Assembly: GCA_001830645.1 (NCBI GenBank) | Contig: MIBM01000152.1 | Coordinates: 8,207-14,571 of the forward strand | DNA: 6,365 nucleotides | Source of the DNA: Spirochaetes bacterium RIFOXYC1_FULL_54_7 | GTDB lineage: Bacteria; Spirochaetota; Spirochaetia; Treponematales; UBA12059 | Reading direction: 5' to 3' | Shown here: positions 5,361 through 6,365 of the stretch, in pieces | How the letters are laid out: each line of letters begins with the position of its first letter | Position numbering within the stretch: position 1 is the first letter of the stretch | The notes under the pieces: generated by a model | What the model saw: the letters and a program-made list of their open reading frames with translations, nothing else | Databases searched by the model: none | What the model was told of the DNA's origin: nothing | Made by a program: the position numbers and the translations under genes

Positions 5361-5933
5361 TTACTGGATTTCAGGAGTATTCCCGGGAATGAAGAAGACA
5401 TAATCATGAAAAAGCTCATCCGGATTTTTATTACCATACGGATGGGCCTCGTTGGCATTGGTGTGGCAGGAAAAACAGAAATCCCCGGTGATTACCATCT
5501 CTTTTCCCATGGCCAGATCCTTGGTCACCCAGACCCAACCACCCCTGGCAACCGGATTATCCGAGGCCTTGACCATAGCCGTGACCATCATCGGGGTGGA
5601 ACCTGGTTCCGGTGATGAACCTTCATACACTTCCTTGGCAATCACTGTACCTTCAGGAAAGACCACCCGCCCCTCGTGGCCTTCTGTTGCTCTTGAAAAG
5701 CCAAAGCCCAGGCCGTTCATGTAGATGATCCTGAAATTGTCTTCATGACCAGGTATGGGGTAATCGAGCCGTAATTCAGTAGTCCGGCCCCAGGTATTGT
5801 AATCATCAGGTATCAATGCCAGGTTTTCGGGTTTGGCGGTGCAGGCTGCCAGCAGGGCCAAGGGAAGTAAGATTACAGAAAGGAGGATCATGGCAGGACC
5901 AGCCTTCACAAGCCCAGTTGAACTGGAGATCAT
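5361..5933 (-). CDS. Cytochrome P460-family heme lipoprotein
   Basis: The 190-residue protein starts with a lipoprotein signal peptide whose lipobox is LAAC (C31). The residue after the Cys is Thr, so it is not an inner-membrane Asp+2 type by the E. coli rule. The mature part follows the cytochrome P460 plan: WGRTTE...RLDYPIPGHEDN..RIIYMN (48-73), FPEGTVIAKEVY (92-103), M-VK (120-122), GGWVWV (131-136), c-type heme site CFSCH (153-157) and DYVFF (177-181). Known relatives include hydroxylamine- or NO-converting cytochrome P460 and cytochrome c'-beta. K100 falls where N. europaea P460 has its heme-crosslinking Lys70, from remembered alignment. The ATG at 5933 is preferred over 5951 because GAGGTG lies 7 nt upstream. 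It starts 4 nt after the cyclase stop, so the two are probably co-translated, and it is followed by sulP. Physiological role unknown. Confidence 0.88.
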   Translation of the reverse strand: MISSSTGLVKAGPAMILLSVILLPLALLAACTAKPENLALIPDDYNTWGRTTELRLDYPIPGHEDNFRIIYMNGLGFGFSRATEGHEGRVVFPEGTVIAKEVYEGSSPEPGSTPMMVTAMVKASDNPVARGGWVWVTKDLAMGKEMVITGDFCFSCHTNANEAHPYGNKNPDELFHDYVFFIPGNTPEIQ

Positions 5934-5937
5934 TCGT

Positions 5938-6365
5938 TCACACCTCACCATCGCCAGCCCCCATCATTGAGTCAGGTATTCCAGTCAGCAGAAATACGCG
6001 CTGGGATTCAAGTTTGCCTTTCAGCGTGGCCTTGTAAGGTCCTACAAAGGTAAACCCAACCGAAGCGGCAGGTTCCGGGCTCCTGTGGGCCATCCCTTCG
6101 GCCATAGCTGCTCCTGCCGCCGAACTTGCCTTCAGTACCACTGTGCCGGAATCAGCCATGCGACCGAAGGTGCAGTCGCAGACCAGGCTCTGCCCGCGTT
6201 TTGCCATACCGCACAGCCTGGCTGCAATGTTCACCGGATCTCCTATCACGGTGAAGTCTGCCCGCTGACTGGAGCCCACCATGCCATGGATTACCATTCC
6301 AGTCGCCACCCCGATACCTACAGCCAACCCGTCAAACTCTGCTGCCCTGGCCAGAACCATCCGCT
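5938..6365 (-). CDS. Class III adenylate/guanylate cyclase, C-terminal part (5' end outside window)
   Basis: The visible ~141 codons carry the second half of a class III cyclase homology domain, which makes cAMP or cGMP. Counting from the Met at 6360, GIGVATGMVIHGMVGS (15-30) and DFTVIGDPVNIAARL (35-49) are unmistakable, and LKGK (113-116) followed by VFLL closes the domain. N44 and R48, four apart as in the catalytic Asn/Arg pair of mammalian cyclases, are present. T37 occupies the substrate-specifying position as in class IIIb enzymes. The two metal-binding aspartates, and any sensor or membrane domain, are off the right edge. An Ala/Gly/Met-rich stretch (78-100) lengthens the region before the last strand. 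The reading frame is open to the edge with no start in view that has a ribosome-binding site, so the gene is partial. It heads the visible run into the P460, SulP and EamA genes. Confidence 0.88.
   Translation of the reverse strand, partial: RMVLARAAEFDGLAVGIGVATGMVIHGMVGSSQRADFTVIGDPVNIAARLCGMAKRGQSLVCDCTFGRMADSGTVVLKASSAAGAAMAEGMAHRSPEPAASVGFTFVGPYKATLKGKLESQRVFLLTGIPDSMMGAGDGEV

Noticed and set aside
5934..5951. Upstream ATG (5951) as the start of the P460 gene
   Set aside because: It would overlap the cyclase gene by 14 nt. The ATG at 5933 has a GAGGTG at good spacing and gives a cleaner lipoprotein signal peptide.

Overview
The window appears to come from a Gram-negative bacterium, by eye around mid-50s % GC. 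The evidence is an outer-envelope-type lipoprotein with a c-type heme site (CxxCH), Mrp-type cation/proton antiport, an Entner-Doudoroff aldolase and a class III nucleotide cyclase. I cannot fix the taxon. A proteobacterial or desulfobacterial relative is plausible but unproven. All but one gene lie on the minus strand, and coding density is high.

Left block (1-1328, minus strand). A tight operon reads PII-like signalling protein -> stand-alone PTS EIIA of the fructose/nitrogen type -> MnhE/MrpE antiporter subunit, and runs off the left edge, where a likely next start codon is visible at 7-9. PII-like and EIIA are 2 nt apart. MnhE is coupled to the end of EIIA, probably through a TTG start just after the EIIA stop. 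Two proteins of the kind that read metabolic state therefore head what is probably a multi-subunit Na+(K+)/H+ antiporter operon.

Divergent control region (1329-1477). It holds a good sigma70-like promoter for each direction. The leftward promoter carries a GC-rich inverted repeat in its spacer. The rightward one has a TGACGTCA palindrome over its -35.

The only plus-strand gene is eda (1478-2122), encoding KDPG/KHG aldolase, with no other Entner-Doudoroff gene beside it. A 86-nt convergent gap with overlapping hairpins but no T-tract separates it from the next gene.

Right block (2209-6365, minus strand). Transcription enters from the right edge: class III adenylate/guanylate cyclase C-terminus (5' end outside the window) -> cytochrome P460-family lipoprotein -> SulP anion transporter with STAS domain -> EamA/DMT-family permease -> small cupin. 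The cyclase/P460 junction is 4 nt and the SulP/permease junction is 2 nt or an overlap. An imperfect hairpin lies between P460 and SulP, and an 83-nt gap precedes the cupin. The visible cyclase part has the Thr of class IIIb cyclases, a group known for bicarbonate stimulation. Its linkage to an anion transporter of a family that includes bicarbonate carriers is suggestive but unproven.

No tRNA, rRNA, CRISPR array, insertion sequence or att site was seen. The strongest candidates for something under-described are the PII-like/EIIA-led antiporter operon and the cyclase-P460-SulP cluster.
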